Positions 1-12,515 of a stretch of 64,000 nucleotides of DNA are shown piece after piece. The translations under genes were made by a program, and so were the position numbers. Where the stretch lies: positions 620,001 to 684,000 of the forward strand of contig JALIZF010001783.1 of assembly GCA_029948255.1 (NCBI GenBank), written 5' to 3'. The stretch's first letter is position 1. Each line of letters starts with the position of its first letter. The notes below the pieces were generated by a model. That model saw only the letters and a program-made list of their open reading frames with translations. It was not told the origin of the DNA and ran no database searches. The DNA is from Telmatactis stephensoni (taxonomy: Eukaryota > Cnidaria > Anthozoa > Actiniaria > Isophelliidae).

Positions 1-910
1 CACCTCTGCTCATTTACAAGTGCAGTTATTTACTGTATTGTTTTGTCATTTAAGGACCACTGTCTTTATGCCATCATCACCCTTATTGCCATCTTGGTTG
101 CTTAATGTCTCAGGGCATGTAATTATGCAATGGTACATGTAACTGCTTAATCAAGGGACCTTTAACTAATAAATGAAACTTCCAGTGTTAAATTTTGTCC
201 TCATTGGTTACCTTTTTATCAGAGGCATGTATTGTTCATCATTGGTATAGTGGCTGAGCTCAATGTTTTTACTTATGGCTTCTGAAAGAGAGAAAATATT
301 AACCTGACATGCATAGGATTTAATTTAAGATTAAGATTGATGCCATTATAAGTTGTTGTACAATACATGTGTGATCCATTACATGTACAAAATAACAGTT
401 TAACACTTATAATAAATGTATACAGTGGACACTGTGGTTTGAAATTATTTCTGATGTTTTACATACAACAGTTTGGATTTTTTTCGTTGTTTCAATTTCC
501 ATTGTTTTTCTTTTCAAAACTGCATGGCACTTTGTCAACCATTGGACTATATCAATGAATGGCACCCTGGCAGGTCAGTAGCCAAACAGAATGCAGGATT
601 TTTGATAGACCACAAGACTTGGAGGATACTAATACAGTATACATGTACCTCATGGGCTGCAAATACAGTCTAAAACCTTGACCATCAGATTACCTCACAG
701 AGGTGAACAGTATCTAATAATTATTAATTTCCTGACAAACTCTGTATTTTAAATATCCTATTAAGGGGACACCTCTCATAAGTAGACACCGTAACATTTC
801 TTGGTATTCTGCAGGGTGTAGTCCCACACCCCTACTGGAGGTTTAGCTGTATATACATGTATGACAGTTTGCACATTACTGACAGGAACATTTTGAAGCC
901 TTTGTCATGG
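1..910. other. A+T-rich sequence, nothing recognised
   Basis: No exon of HDAC11 or of any other protein could be matched on either strand. This stretch lies downstream of the last HDAC11 exon found and may be intron. Confidence 0.4.
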
Positions 911-935
911 ATTGCAGTTTGGAACATACCCTGCA

Positions 936-1480
936 AGCACTATGAAATGAAAATCCATGAAAAACTTGTGAATTTTTTCATGGTTAATTCATGGGTTATT
1001 CCAGGGTTTTCCATTGTTATTTAATGGTTTTTCCATGGGATATTTTCATGGCATTACACCTTTAAATTGCCATGAAAAAAACATTATAAAATCCATGAAA
1101 ATCCCCTTAATCTTTAACAATTCATGGCCATGAAAATGCACTCATAAAATTGTAAACCCATGAAATACCCATTAAAGTACCATGAATCGTTATGCTGGAA
1201 TTCCATGGTTTTTTAATGGTGTTTGGAAAACCCATGAAATGTAAAATGTTACGTTTCATGGTGTTGTTTTCATGGGGTGGGCAAATTCATGGCCCATGGA
1301 AAAGCCATGATTGTCCTGTGAATTGTTAAAGATTAATGGGGCCATGAAAATTTTCATTACTTTTTCACAGTTTTTTCATGTGCCATGAAAATAACTGTTA
1401 ATGGTATTTCCATGGGACAATATAAGGAATGCCAGATCATGAAAACCCCATGAAAAGTCAATGAATAGTAGTTAACTTAG
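936..1480. repeat. Degenerate CATGAAA / TTTCATGG low-complexity repeat
   Basis: Dense words ATGAAA, CCATGAAA and TTTCATGG in both orientations, with no fixed period. The same style recurs at 3890-4375, and a sister style built on CATGTAAA lies at 60.4-61.1 kb. Not coding. Confidence 0.7.
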
Positions 1481-2183
1481 AAATGAAATTTATCATTAAT
1501 AAAAATATAGATATACCATTAAAGTAGAAGAACTAGCAGTCTTACCAAAATGGATGAAGAATCCAAAGTCGGTTTTTTTCTTCAAATAATGAAACCATGA
1601 AATGACTATATTGAATGCTTTATATATGCACATAAATGTATCTATGAGTATTTTATTCTCCTTAATTTGTCACTAAAAAATTGTCATTAATAAATACACA
1701 TTTTTCAGGAAGTTTTTTTCACTGACTCTTGTGATGAACATTGAATAAGAAAAATATGCAACAAGTAAGAAAAATGTAAATTCTGATTTAGGAATTAAAT
1801 ATAATTATAAAAACTGTAACTTACATGACTATATAAATATATGCAAAATGATCTCAAGTTATAATTATCATGATATGTGATAATTAGTTGATTATTTATA
1901 TTATTCCATTTCATATTCATAAATTTGCAATTTCTTCTAAGTCAAAATTAGTTCAAGTGATGAATCAAACTTATTTTAAGAATTATTTTTCTAGTTTTCA
2001 GATCATTTAAGCTTACTTGAGGCCTAGGGTGTATGTAAAACTTAACTTTAGCTTTAGCTACTTCTTACTTTGAAAAAGACATCTATCTGGAAATTAAATA
2101 TAACAAATTAATTTTATTGATTGGAAGTTCTCCCTAGATAGATATTGATATCAAAGACACTGAGTTTTTACCAAAAAGATCGT
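1481..2183. other. A+T-rich sequence, nothing recognised
   Basis: Short open frames only, no splice-bounded exon I can name and no clear inverted repeat. Confidence 0.4.
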
Positions 2184-2187
2184 TTAA

Positions 2188-2925
2188 GGTAATTCCGTAG
2201 AAATAAAACTAGAAATGGAATTCTCATAAAACTTCACACAGTGATAATTTTTGAGTTGCTTATCCCAAAAATGAAATAAAAAATGGGGGTCACCGTAGCC
2301 GTTTTTGCGCTAGATTGCTTTAAAGTACACCATCTTTTGTGTCTTGAGGGCTCAAGATTCGAAGATCAAAATCGTGTCAAAAATAATTAATTTCTTAAAT
2401 CTGAGCAGTGCTAGCTGACTAATATGAGCTCATTTTCTCTCTTTGGGCAATAGCCTAGTATTATGATGCAATAAATTGTTGTAAAAATGCGTTTGCTACA
2501 AGAAAGAAGGTAAAATTGGTTGATAGTACGTGCCTTTGAAGCAGCGTGAAAGCACCTTCCGACCGCACGTTTTATAAAATATCTAAAAAACTGGAAATGG
2601 AATCTTGACTATAATTATATATATGATAGAGAACCTAATTACCGTTGATTTGCAAAAATAAAAAGAATAGGTGCCCGTGCTTGTTTCCGCGCTACGACGC
2701 GCTAAAGTGTGAAACAAGACGTCGTAAACAGCCTGTGACCGAAGAGGACTGAGGCGAGTAACCACTAAAGCGCCTCTTATAGCGTGTCTACTGTTCAAAA
2801 CTTCATAAGACTAAAGCTTGTATCATTTTAAGTCAAATATATGTCTTTTACAATCAAACAAATCAAAATAGGCTGAACTATGCTATGCGCAGTAGAGATG
2901 CGCACTGCAAAACTACGGAATTACC
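2188..2925. mobile_element. Non-autonomous inverted-repeat element with TTAA target site (piggyBac-like)
   Basis: Terminal inverted repeats GGTAATTCCGTAG at 2188 and its complement ending at 2925 are flanked on both sides by TTAA (2184-2187 and 2926-2929). A TTAA duplication is the hallmark of piggyBac-type transposition. The 738-bp interior has no coding frame of interest. Assignment to a superfamily rests on the target site only. Confidence 0.7.
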
Positions 2926-2929
2926 TTAA

Positions 2930-3889
2930 TAGTTTGAATATTATGATCAGTTTGTGATTAGAAATCAAGCATAAACTTCTCTAGAATAATCAGTTGTTGC
3001 TGAATAACGCTCTTACCTTTATGTAAAGAACTTCCTTTGAATGTATAGTCCATATAAAAATCCATTAGCGAGGTAAAAACGAAAAAGAACAAGAGAAATT
3101 CACAGCTACACGCTTCAACGAACCGTTATTGAAATTTTATACTTCGCGCCCACTCAAACTACGCATGCGTTATATATCCGCTGTCTTTATAATTGCAGGC
3201 TCATAGCCAATCGTACTCAAACAGAAAACCAACAGTTCTCGTAGTTTTGACCGGGTTTTATCGTAAATCAGGATAAAAAATATTGGAAATGCACCCCAAA
3301 ATGCTTCAAACAATACAACAAAGTGATAAAGATTTAGAGATTAAGTGGAATTGTTGTTGCTATCCGATTTGGAGTTGCATGGACATCGATTGATCAAGAG
3401 CAAGAGAATGGCGCGATATTCGAAGTTTTATCTCAAGCCTTCAAATGACCTTGATGGTTACATGATTGCATAAATGGAAGAAAGTGTTCACAAACATTCA
3501 GGCAGTAAGTTCATAAGTTTTAAATCAGAACTCTTTGAAGACGTCAAAAGTTACGAACTCATAATGTTGCAGATTGCTACAAACAAACCAGTTCACTTAG
3601 ATTAAAATCACTGGAGAATTTCTGAAACTGTCTGCAATCTTCAGTAGTTTACCCAATATATTGTTGGTTATCAAGTGGCATATTACACTTTTATATATAT
3701 GAACGTTATATTTTAGTCATTTTAGTGTTTAATACCAAATCAGATAGGTGATTTTTTGGCCTCTTGTCTGATTTTCATATTAAATCAATCGATTGGGATA
3801 CATCAAAGAATATTATTTTATAAGTTTCTCAACTTTGATTCATAGTTTTCTTTTGAGGCTGATGATTGAATTTTTTATCTTCAAGTATT
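2930..3889. other. Intergenic or intronic sequence, nothing recognised
   Basis: A+T-rich, without a recognisable exon, RNA gene or tandem repeat. Confidence 0.4.
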
Positions 3890-4375
3890 TTCATGACCAT
3901 GAATTTTGTAGTCAGTAAAATTCATGGTCATGAAACTCGACGTGAATTTCTAGTTTTATGGGTTTTTCATGGCTCATGAAATTGACAAACAGAGAGACAC
4001 GCCACTTTCATGGGTCATGAAACTTTTCGATTTCATGTTTTACTGTATTTCATGGCTCATGAAATTGATAAACAGAACAACACAACACTTTCATGGGTCA
4101 TGAAACTTTTGAATTTCTAGTTTTATGGGATTTTCATGGGTCATGAAATTCACAAACAGCCAATACACCACTTTCATGGGTCATGAAAATGTTCCTCCTG
4201 GTGGTTCATGGGATTTTCATGGCTCATGAAATTCATGTATTGCAGCCAAAAGATTTTTCATGGGAAATTCATAGAACCATGAAATCTCAAATTGCTGTTT
4301 TCATGGCCACTGAAAATGAATTCATGGGAGTTTCACATAATTTTCATGGGATTTTCATGGACATAGCAATTCATA
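3890..4375. repeat. CATGAAA-rich repeat with tandem ~110-bp subunits
   Basis: Phrases such as TTTCATGGGTCATGAAACTT and CTCATGAAATTGACAAACAG recur three or four times at about 100-120 bp spacing (for example 3965, 4051, 4138). An open frame over this block (4183-4539) is a by-product of the repeat and not a gene. Confidence 0.65.
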
Positions 4376-4379
4376 GTGA

Positions 4380-5130
4380 AGCAGAGCTAGTCCCCCTTTA
4401 CCTTCTAATCGAGCGAACGAAGGAAGGGAGACTCTGCCGAAACCCTGTATTTTCTTATTTGAGCATGCGCGACAGTTGCTTAGAGACAATGATTGATTTC
4501 CACGCCTACTTCCGTAAAAACAACTTCCATTTCCGCTAAATTTTGCAAAGACCATGCAGCTGAGTCTCACTGGCAGCCGTGTTTTAATAGCCTTGTCACG
4601 CAATGTTCTCTCAGCATAAACGGCTGCTTCAAACAGCGCTACATTCCATTCCAATTCGTTAACGAATCAAAGCTTGGCTGTCAAACTTCAAGGAGCCATT
4701 TGCGCCAGAGGTCTACCTAGCGTTCCGTTGACTTGGAGAATAATTGGATTAACCTCGGGTCACTAAACAACAGCTAGTTTACAAGTATACTTCACTTCGT
4801 TTTATTTGAAGTATCTGATATCAATTAAAAATATACAATGAAGAGTTTTCCTGATCTTCCATCTGTATATATCAGTTTTCGTATTGAAACATTTGAAACT
4901 TATTTTTGGTAGTACAATTTTTACTGTCTTTGTGGTGTTGACAGATATATACAATTCTAATCTGATTAGTTTAGTCGTGTGTATAAAAACCAGTTTGTCT
5001 GGTAGAAATACCAGTTTGAGTAGCCCACGATCTTGGGCTATCGGCGAATCAAAGAAAATACAGGGTTTCGGCAGAGTCTCCCTTAACTTCCTTCGTTCGC
5101 TCAATTAGAAGGTAAAGGGGGACTCTGCTC
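4380..5130. mobile_element. Inverted-repeat element (~750 bp, ~75-bp arms)
   Basis: The left arm at 4383-4477 (TCCCCCTTTACCTTCTAATC, then GGGAGACTCTGCCGAAACCC and a TGTATTTTCTT end) is matched in reverse complement by 5047-5127. No clear target duplication was seen. No coding capacity. Confidence 0.65.
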
Positions 5131-5259
5131 GCAGGGTATTTGGAACAGAAAATTCAGTTTATATATCGATGCTACATACATGTACATATAATCCATTTAA
5201 ACCTCCTGCCTACATTAATTAAATGATCCATCATTACTTCATACAAGTTTGTATCTTAC

Positions 5260-8200
5260 TTTTTACTCTCATTGCTCCTGGGTAAATAAATGCATTGTAT
5301 ACATCCATAATATACACTTGTTCATCTCCCATGAAGTCTTTTTCATGGCCATTACCCTAAAAGACAGCAATATAATTTTAGACTGTTCACTATGTCCATA
5401 ATGAAGGACCTTAAGGGTGTACTGACATATAAAAATTGCCCATTGCTAGGGAAATTTACAAATTCTATAAAATGCCACCAAATTGTCATATCGCTTTAAT
5501 TTATATTTTGTAGATTTGCTTCCCTGAGGGAACTTTCACATTTTATGACGCCAAATTGCAAGACGTCATCATGTGACGTCATAGATACAGTAAAAAGCTA
5601 TAATTTTTTTCAGCACTGTATATTTGAGAATTTAAAATGCATTATTTTAATCTTGAGACCAAGGTGCATAGAATCGAGCATGGGTTTTAAGAATGCATGG
5701 TTTCCAAATAAGCCTTTTAGGATTTTTTGAACGTCAAAAATGATCGATTTATGCCAATAACTTTCGTATTTCTCAATTTTTTGCAAATCCCATGCTCGGC
5801 TTTGAAGAAAAGGCTGTAAAGAATATAAATATTGAAAAAACACTTCGTTTTGATGAAATTCGCCAAAGATTATAGCTTTTTAAAGAAACCGGAAGTAAAG
5901 TGTCCCGCGCTTGCGCAATAAGAACGAAAATGAGTCCTTTTTGTCAGGTGTGTGCTGCTCTACCGGAAGTTAAATGATTCACGCCAAAAACGCCCGCGCG
6001 TGCGTCTATTCAATTTTGTCGGCCAAAATAAGACCCTATTTTGCATAGCAACTGTTGCACAGCAACGATATATGTCAGTACACCCTTAAAAGGCCTGGGA
6101 AAAGTTTGTTCACCAAACACAGCATTTTAAGATAAGACTTGAAGCAAGCTTGAAAGAGTTGTAGAACTGACTGTTGTCATCTCTCAGAGAAAGTTTGACT
6201 CCAGTATATGTGTTTCTCATCGATCCCAATTACCTTTAATTTGTTCCGACTTGTAATAAATATTTCTTTACAAAAAATTAATAAAAGTTGTCCTCTATTC
6301 AAGAATAAGTTTAAAAGGACTAAGAAACTTGCTAAAATAGGTAAAGACTGCATTTAAAAGGACTAAGAAACTTGCTAAAATAGGTAAAGACTGCAGGTAA
6401 TGACAGAATTGTAGAGACCAAATGTGGCTCACTTTTGCATGCTTTTTTTACGCTTGGTTGTCATTTCACAAATAAGTTGACCTTTTTAAAAATAATGTAG
6501 TGTTGGGTTGGTATATACTAAAACAATTATTCTCTTCACTGTCGGTGAAATTATAGCGGTTTTAGGAATATTTACCATGACACTTCACATCTCAGTAAAT
6601 ATTCTACCAGATGAGTATATTCACCTCCTGTTCAGAGAATAATTGTTAAATATACTTTTATTTATTTTATATTTTGGAAATAAATTACAATTTTTATCAA
6701 CTTTTCATCAATCATAAATTTGGATATCCAGGCATATTAAATTCATTTGATATTTAATGAATATTAATCTGTAATTAATGATTATTTGAACAAACCTGAT
6801 GTGCATCTAGGTCAATAATCATAGCTTTTCTAATGCTTTCAAAATGCTGGAACAAAAACTATAAAGAATAATAATTTTATAACAATTGTTAATGACAATA
6901 ATAATATTGGTAAAATTATAATAGTACTGTACATACATAACACACTTTTAATAACAATTAAAGGGTTAAAAATCAAAATGACTTAAATGTGTTTTTCACT
7001 TTTTCACAAACTAGTTGAAAGTCAGGCTCAAAGCCACAGAGTTATCAGTGTTTGTAAAACTACTGTCATGTGTTTTACCCTCTGGAAATAAAGCCTATTA
7101 TTATTGTTATTATTATTACTTCTCTAAACCTAAATATAATAACAACTGTTAGTAATTACATGGTACTTCCACTGGCCAGTGTTCTGTTCTTAACCAAGAT
7201 AAGACCATTGCTGGCAAATAATTTATACAGGCTTTCTTGATGTTCATTACTAAAAACACAGGGACATTGATAATAGGTTTATTTATAGAAGCCTACCAAT
7301 AATACCATGTCTTTCAGCAGAGATCCATGAAATTTGATCAAAATTTTTCAATGCTCTTGACTGACTTTTTGAGGGACTATTCAACATCTAATTTGTCTTT
7401 TAAATATAGTAAATACCTTAATAGCTAAAGTAATGTCAGCATAGGCACAGAAACCTCCTCCACTACCAGCAGAGCAATGATGAAATCCCCCACCTGTGTG
7501 TTACCAAATGGAGACATAAGTGCAAAACAACATATTAAGTGAACTGCGATCAAATAGTTAATTCTGCCTCAAATCTCTTTATCAACATTAGGAGAAATTG
7601 ACTTTTTATCATAGTTCACTAAAGCACATTGTTTTTGCAGGGACCTCTTCAAATAGCAATTTACAACAATTACAGTAAGTATTACCTTAACTTAAGCAAT
7701 GTTAGACATTTTTTATTTACAGTTAACCCCCCTTATGCAGACACCCTGGGGACTGTCATTTGGTATAAGTCCAAGTTCAAATTTATCCAAGTTTTTGGTT
7801 CTAGCTCTATGCTATACATGGGTAGCAAATTTACTGTAAGTAAACCCAAAACTTGGATTTTAAACCAATGCAACAATCATTATAATTTTCTTTTCTCAGG
7901 TTCACCCTCTGGCTCCCCTATTGTTTACCATGATATTGATATGGCAATACCAATTGAGATGAAATAGACATATCAAAATCAAAACTTTGATACAACAGCT
8001 CCAATTTACTGAACAGATGTGAAAACCATATTATTTTATTAGTCAAGGATATATGCTGTTCAGTTTGTTGAATGAAAAATGGAAGCATGCATGTCCACTG
8101 TTTTAAGCCACCTATACCATGCCATATATACATGTAAGTGCCAATGCAACTTGCACCACATATCTTACCAATATTTATTGACCAGCCTCTTTCAAGTGCG

Positions 8201-11200
8201 AGTTTAGCTGCCTAAAGTGATCAGTAAAAAATACATACTTAGTTACATGTACATAAAAATCAGAAAATCTAGTTTGACAGAAAATTCACAAAGGAGAAAA
8301 ATAACATGTTGAAGATACTGTATAACTATAAATAAAATTTTCATTTTCACCCCTAGAAGGTATCAAAATTGTAATCAATATATTTTTTTCCCTAAAAGGG
8401 ACCAAAAACCATGCAAAATCTCAACCTGGTATCAATTTCAGTAAAAGCACCTGACCATAAGGTACCCTATAATGCCCTATCCCATGATGCCACGCACCCC
8501 TGCTCCCCCACCCCCAAGGCAAAAAGAAATGGGTGGTATGGTTGGCCGAGTGGTGAGAGCACCGGCCTTTCACCACTGTGGTCCACGTTCAAGTCCCGGC
8601 TCGGGTATCAGATCATATAATTATGTGAATTGAGTTTTTTGATGTGTTGTTCTCTACCATGCCACAAGGTTTAAAATTTTCTCTGAGTTCTCCAGTTTTT
8701 CCTCCCTCAGCAAAAATCAACATGTGAGTTGAGTGATGTATGCAAAATATTTAATGTAGAGGTAGTGAGTGTGAGTGCCAGCAGAAGAATAGCCACTAGG
8801 TGGATCTGCTGTAGATTATTGATTGATTGATTGATTAATTAATTATTAATAATAATTGTCTAACATAACAATCTATAAGTATTCTTACTAGTATTGTTCC
8901 TCCTGTTTGAAGTCTCAAGGGTCGTAGAAGTTTGTGTTGCACAACAAAGTTTGGTAGAAAGGCAACTGGAGGAACTTCACAGATTTGTGCAACTACCACA
9001 CTCCACTATAAGAAATCAAAACAAAGACTAAGTTTGTATTTTAATATCTAAAAATAAATATACCTCCAGACAGTATGTGTGAAAAAGAACCTTTTTTATA
9101 ATAATAGGGAATGAATGGAAGTCTGTAAAACCATAAAAAGAGAATACTTAAACTACTGACTTTTACAACTGTCAGTGAGAGTATAATAACTATATAATAT
9201 AATGTTTATAAGTACTCTCTATTTATACAATGTTATAGATTTTCATTAATTTCCTATTGCATCTACATGTAGTTATACACCAACACAGGCAATTAAGTTT
9301 ACTTAGTTTCCATTTACCCTGTTCATGTATTATATATGTAACTCCAGTTCCTTAATTATTATGCAGAAAACCCAGGCAATAAAAGGTACTCCTTGTGGGT
9401 TCAAAATTCATTTTGAAATTCCAGTAAAACAGCAATTTTATTTCAAACCTATTGTTCATCAGAAAAGTCACTTCTGATATGCCAATTCAAAATACGAAAA
9501 TTGAATTTTTTATCTAATTGCATTTTGACATTTTGCAGGTTGAATATATTTCAAACCCTGGGTTTATAGTATATAGTATATAGTCCATCATAGGGAGTAT
9601 CCTAGCCCCCCTCCCTTGGGATAGACAACATGCAACTTCATCATTCTCACCTTCAGACTGTCAAGATATTTCTTGGTGTGTACTACTAGCAAGTCATCAG
9701 TTGTTGCTTCTCTAGGTTCAACAATATGGCTTGAACCTTCTATAAGTTTGGCTTCTGCAATTTCAATTAGCATATATAGCATTATGGCAATAGACAAACA
9801 TGCCGCTTCCCCCCCTCCCCCCAACACCAAACCCTCCCCCCTCCCCACAGTGGTGAGCTATTTAAATGTGTGGTATCCGTTCCAACCATAATATTATTTG
9901 TCTAGTAACTGCAATCATGGCTAACCACAATTTCATTCAACTCGAATTGCAACTAACTGTAACTGACTGTTCAAGTGCAATAATATATTGTATTTGCCAC
10001 ATTTGTGGAGAGAAACACAATATTTTGACACAATTCTGTTTGCTTTGGCCTAATCTTTGCTGATCATTGTGGATCAAGTTATTTGGAGCTTTGCTGCTTT
10101 TATGATTGCTGATCTTGTATTACAGTTCTGTACTATTTGTCTTTGCCCCTGGCCCTCCCCTCCCATTGACCTGGGGAGGGCTACCAGGGAAGTAAAGTTC
10201 CACTGTTTGCTCAGTGTGACAGGTGCAAGGTGGTGGACTGCCACCTCGGTTTGGAGTGGCCCTGGATTGGTGTCTACCAATCCCTCTGTTTCTGCACTCA
10301 TGAGTTTATGTGGTAGCCTTATAGTCAGGCTTTTTGGGGTTGGTACATGTTAATAGGTCTTTTGGGGTTTATTATAAATTTTAGCTTAATTCATACAGTC
10401 AGCTCAAAAACACTTTATAAGTACTCCCATGAGTGTTATACTGACCTTTCAAGAAATCAAAAACCCGTCCCCATTTCCCAGAATCAAAAGGATGAAGCTT
10501 TTCAAGGCCAAGAAAACCAATGTTGTATGTTGGGGAGTACACTATAGGCCACTGTGTTGCATTTATTTCTACATAGAGATGGCTTCCTGCTTTGTCAGTA
10601 GTACTGGCACTAAAAGGAAATATCAGACATGGTACATTTTCAAATCAATCTAAAGTCTATAATTACTTAGTTTATAATTATATATAACCTCAACAAATAA
10701 TAAATAAACATTACTATTTAGATATATTAAGTGTCCAATGACTGTTCTTAGCGCTTATTCGTTTATTAGGGGACACTATACTCTCTCACACACTACCACA
10801 GACTATACACTGTAATATTGTGCAGTTCCAGAAAATATCCACACGGCCACCACAAAGGGAATTGGAAATTCAGCAGGGGAGGGGGGTCAGAGATAGGACA
10901 AAATTACAGAGTTTGTATGGAAGAAAAATAGATTTTACAGGCTAGAGAGGTAATGGGAGTCCATTTACAAATTCCCCTCAGGTGGAGTATGGATAATTTC
11001 TGGAAGTATGCACATTTTTACACAACTCCCAGCTCACTCTAGCTGCAGTTCATTTTTATTGAGGGAGGAAAACTAGAGGACCCCAAGAAATAACCTCAAA
11101 GTTTAAGAGAGAACAAACTACAACTAGTCCAATCACTAAGGCACCAATAATGACCACCAAGGTGACAGACCAGCACTCTCACTGTTAATCCAACTTATTA

Positions 11201-11963
11201 ATGCTTCCCATTCTTTTACATAGATAATTCTTTACTTTGAACAGAATGGTTTTCAAATTCAGACAGTGTCCTTTTCTGGAGTATTGTACTGTTTGTTAAT
11301 TTTCTAAGATACAAAAAATGCTGCCTTTTTAATTACATCTGCAAACGGTTACACCTTCATATCTTCTCTGACATAACTATGGATGTTTAAACAAATTAGG
11401 CCCTGTCTCTATTCATTTGGGAATGTTCAAGCAGGAAAGGTCAGCCTGCAGCATTGAAAACTACTGGTGAATGAGACCTTAAAAATCAAGTATTAATTAC
11501 AGCCAGTCGTGATGAGCTTAATGTGGGAGTTGGAATTTAAGCTTATACCAAATTGCTATACAAAAAAATTGCAATTCTACAGATTTCGTATGACTTCACG
11601 GTACGGTTACAGAAGGAATTTCGAATATTTTTATAGACTTTACGGCACTGTCACGGTAAGTTTCCCACTCAACTGAAAAGGATTAGGGTTATAAAATTCC
11701 TCTTTTTTAGTACCTTTTAAATGTGAATAAAGTAAAACAAAATTAATTTAAATCCATTGTACTGAACTCTGGGAAAAATTAATAAAAACAAATGATTTTT
11801 TGTGCACAAGATCTTCATGCTTGAAAATCAAGAGATATATAACTACTGTAAACACAGATGTTGAGCATAAAAATGCGAAGGAACCGAATTAGAAAGGAAG
11901 AAAATATTTCAAGAATCTAACTTACCTCGCTTCATCAATCTTTAAATTTTGGTGCACAGACAT
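5260..11963 (-). CDS. HDAC11: Histone deacetylase 11-like gene (class IV HDAC), 5' eight exons, 3' end not found
   Basis: Class IV zinc-dependent lysine deacylase, normally nuclear or cytoplasmic. Eight exons read in phase on the minus strand: 11963-11926, 10609-10446, 9754-9651, 9005-8889, 8211-8169, 7493-7417, 6846-6796, 5356-5260. All junctions are GT-AG. Recognisable blocks in order are WPIVYSP, KLHPFDSGKWGRV, EPREATTDDLLVVHT, the PPVAFLPNF segment, GGGFHHCS with the catalytic His pair, the zinc-site DLDAHQ, GNGHEKDFM and VYIMDVYN. The start ATG at 11963 gives a short 12-codon first exon whose phase fits exon 2. The exons carrying the second zinc Asp (YNAGTD) and the catalytic Tyr should lie below 5260; I did not find them, so they are beyond the left edge or lost. 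Introns carry a SINE (8.5 kb) and MITEs. Identification is firm; functional state is open. Confidence 0.93.
5415..6085. mobile_element. Non-autonomous inverted-repeat element with TTAA target site (piggyBac-like)
   Basis: Perfect terminal repeats GGGTGTACTGACATAT at 5415 and its complement ending at 6085 are flanked by TTAA at 5411-5414 and 6086-6089. It lies in an HDAC11 intron, between the exons at 5356 and 6796. The interior is non-coding with several GACGTCA-type words. Its terminal sequence differs from that of the 2.2-kb element, so it is a separate family. Confidence 0.75.
6309..6394. repeat. Exact 43-bp tandem duplication
   Basis: The segment beginning TTTAAAAGGACTAAGAAACT and ending AAAGACTGCA occurs twice in direct tandem without a mismatch, inside an HDAC11 intron. 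This is a recent slippage or duplication event. Confidence 0.8.
8531..8815 (+). mobile_element. tRNA-derived SINE
   Basis: The head resembles a tRNA with an A box (TTGGCCGAGTGG) and a B-box-like GTTCAAGTCCC. It is followed by a body with TCCTCCCTCAGCAAAAATCA and then a GTAGAGGTAGTGAGTGTGAG tail, ending near TTGATTGA repeats. Related copies lie at 33.7-35.5 kb, 38.65-38.81 kb and, more decayed, 10.7-11.2 kb. It sits in an HDAC11 intron between the exons at 8211 and 8889. Confidence 0.8.
10725..11190 (-). mobile_element. Decayed, interrupted SINE copy
   Basis: The end around 10725-10800 (AGTGTCC ... TTAGGGGACACTATACTCTC) matches the tail seen at 33.70-33.80 kb. Around 11060-11190, GAGGGAGGAAAACTAGAGGA and the CAGCACTCTCACT word resemble the SINE body and head in reverse. 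The middle does not match, so it is either diverged or carries another insertion. Confidence 0.45.
11586..11675. mobile_element. Decayed copy of the TTTTCGTATGAGTGGGAA MITE family
   Basis: It contains CGTATGA, ACGGTACGGTTACAG, GGAATTTCGAAT, TTTACGGCACTG and AAGTTTCCCACTC in the order seen in the better copies at 56.13 and 59.47 kb, with a truncated left end. Located just inside intron 1 of HDAC11. Confidence 0.6.
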
Positions 11964-12261
11964 GTTCTAGTTTAAAGAAACCTTTTTCTCGTATGTTTAC
12001 GTCTACATAATCTTAGTGACAGTGAAACTGTCCATAAGGCATTTTCAATTTTATCAACAACAATCTAAGGTTCTGCCATTTTGAATGTGCTAGTGCCAGG
12101 CGAAGAAGTTACAGTAGACCACAGGTTACCCATCGTGAAAATGAAAAAGCGGCAATTGATCATGAGATCACGTGACCGTGAACAATGGTAGACCTCGATC
12201 AGGACGAATAAGCTCGACGAATCTGCGAATGAGAGTTCACTGAGATTGTTTTAGTAGAGCG

Positions 12262-12395
12262 CTTTTCGAATGAGTGGGAAACTGACCGTACCGTACCGTG
12301 ATCGTGTCAGTACCGTAATGTCGACAAAAACATTCGAAAATCCTGCCGTAAACTTACCGTGCATTGACCGTAACTGGTACGGTCAGTTTCCGGGA
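12262..12395. mobile_element. MITE of the TTTTCGTATGAGTGGGAA family
   Basis: Begins CGAATGAGTGGGAAACTGAC and ends with a GGTACGGTCAGTTTCC arm. The interior carries ACATTCGAAA and TACCGT words in reverse orientation relative to the 59.47-kb copy. Lies about 300 bp upstream of the HDAC11 start codon. Confidence 0.6.
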
Positions 12396-12515
12396 CATCA
12401 GATAAATATATAGTATATAAAAAACTTTACTAGTACTAATAAAAATATTTTGAGCAAAAAACTTTAGTGGTTTAGATAATGATCAAATATTTAACTCTAG
12501 ATAATTATATACTAA

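Noticed and set aside
8411..8620. Plus-strand frame ending in a tRNA-like sequence
   Set aside because: It is mostly the SINE head. A genuine tRNA gene is rejected because the outer stem does not pair.
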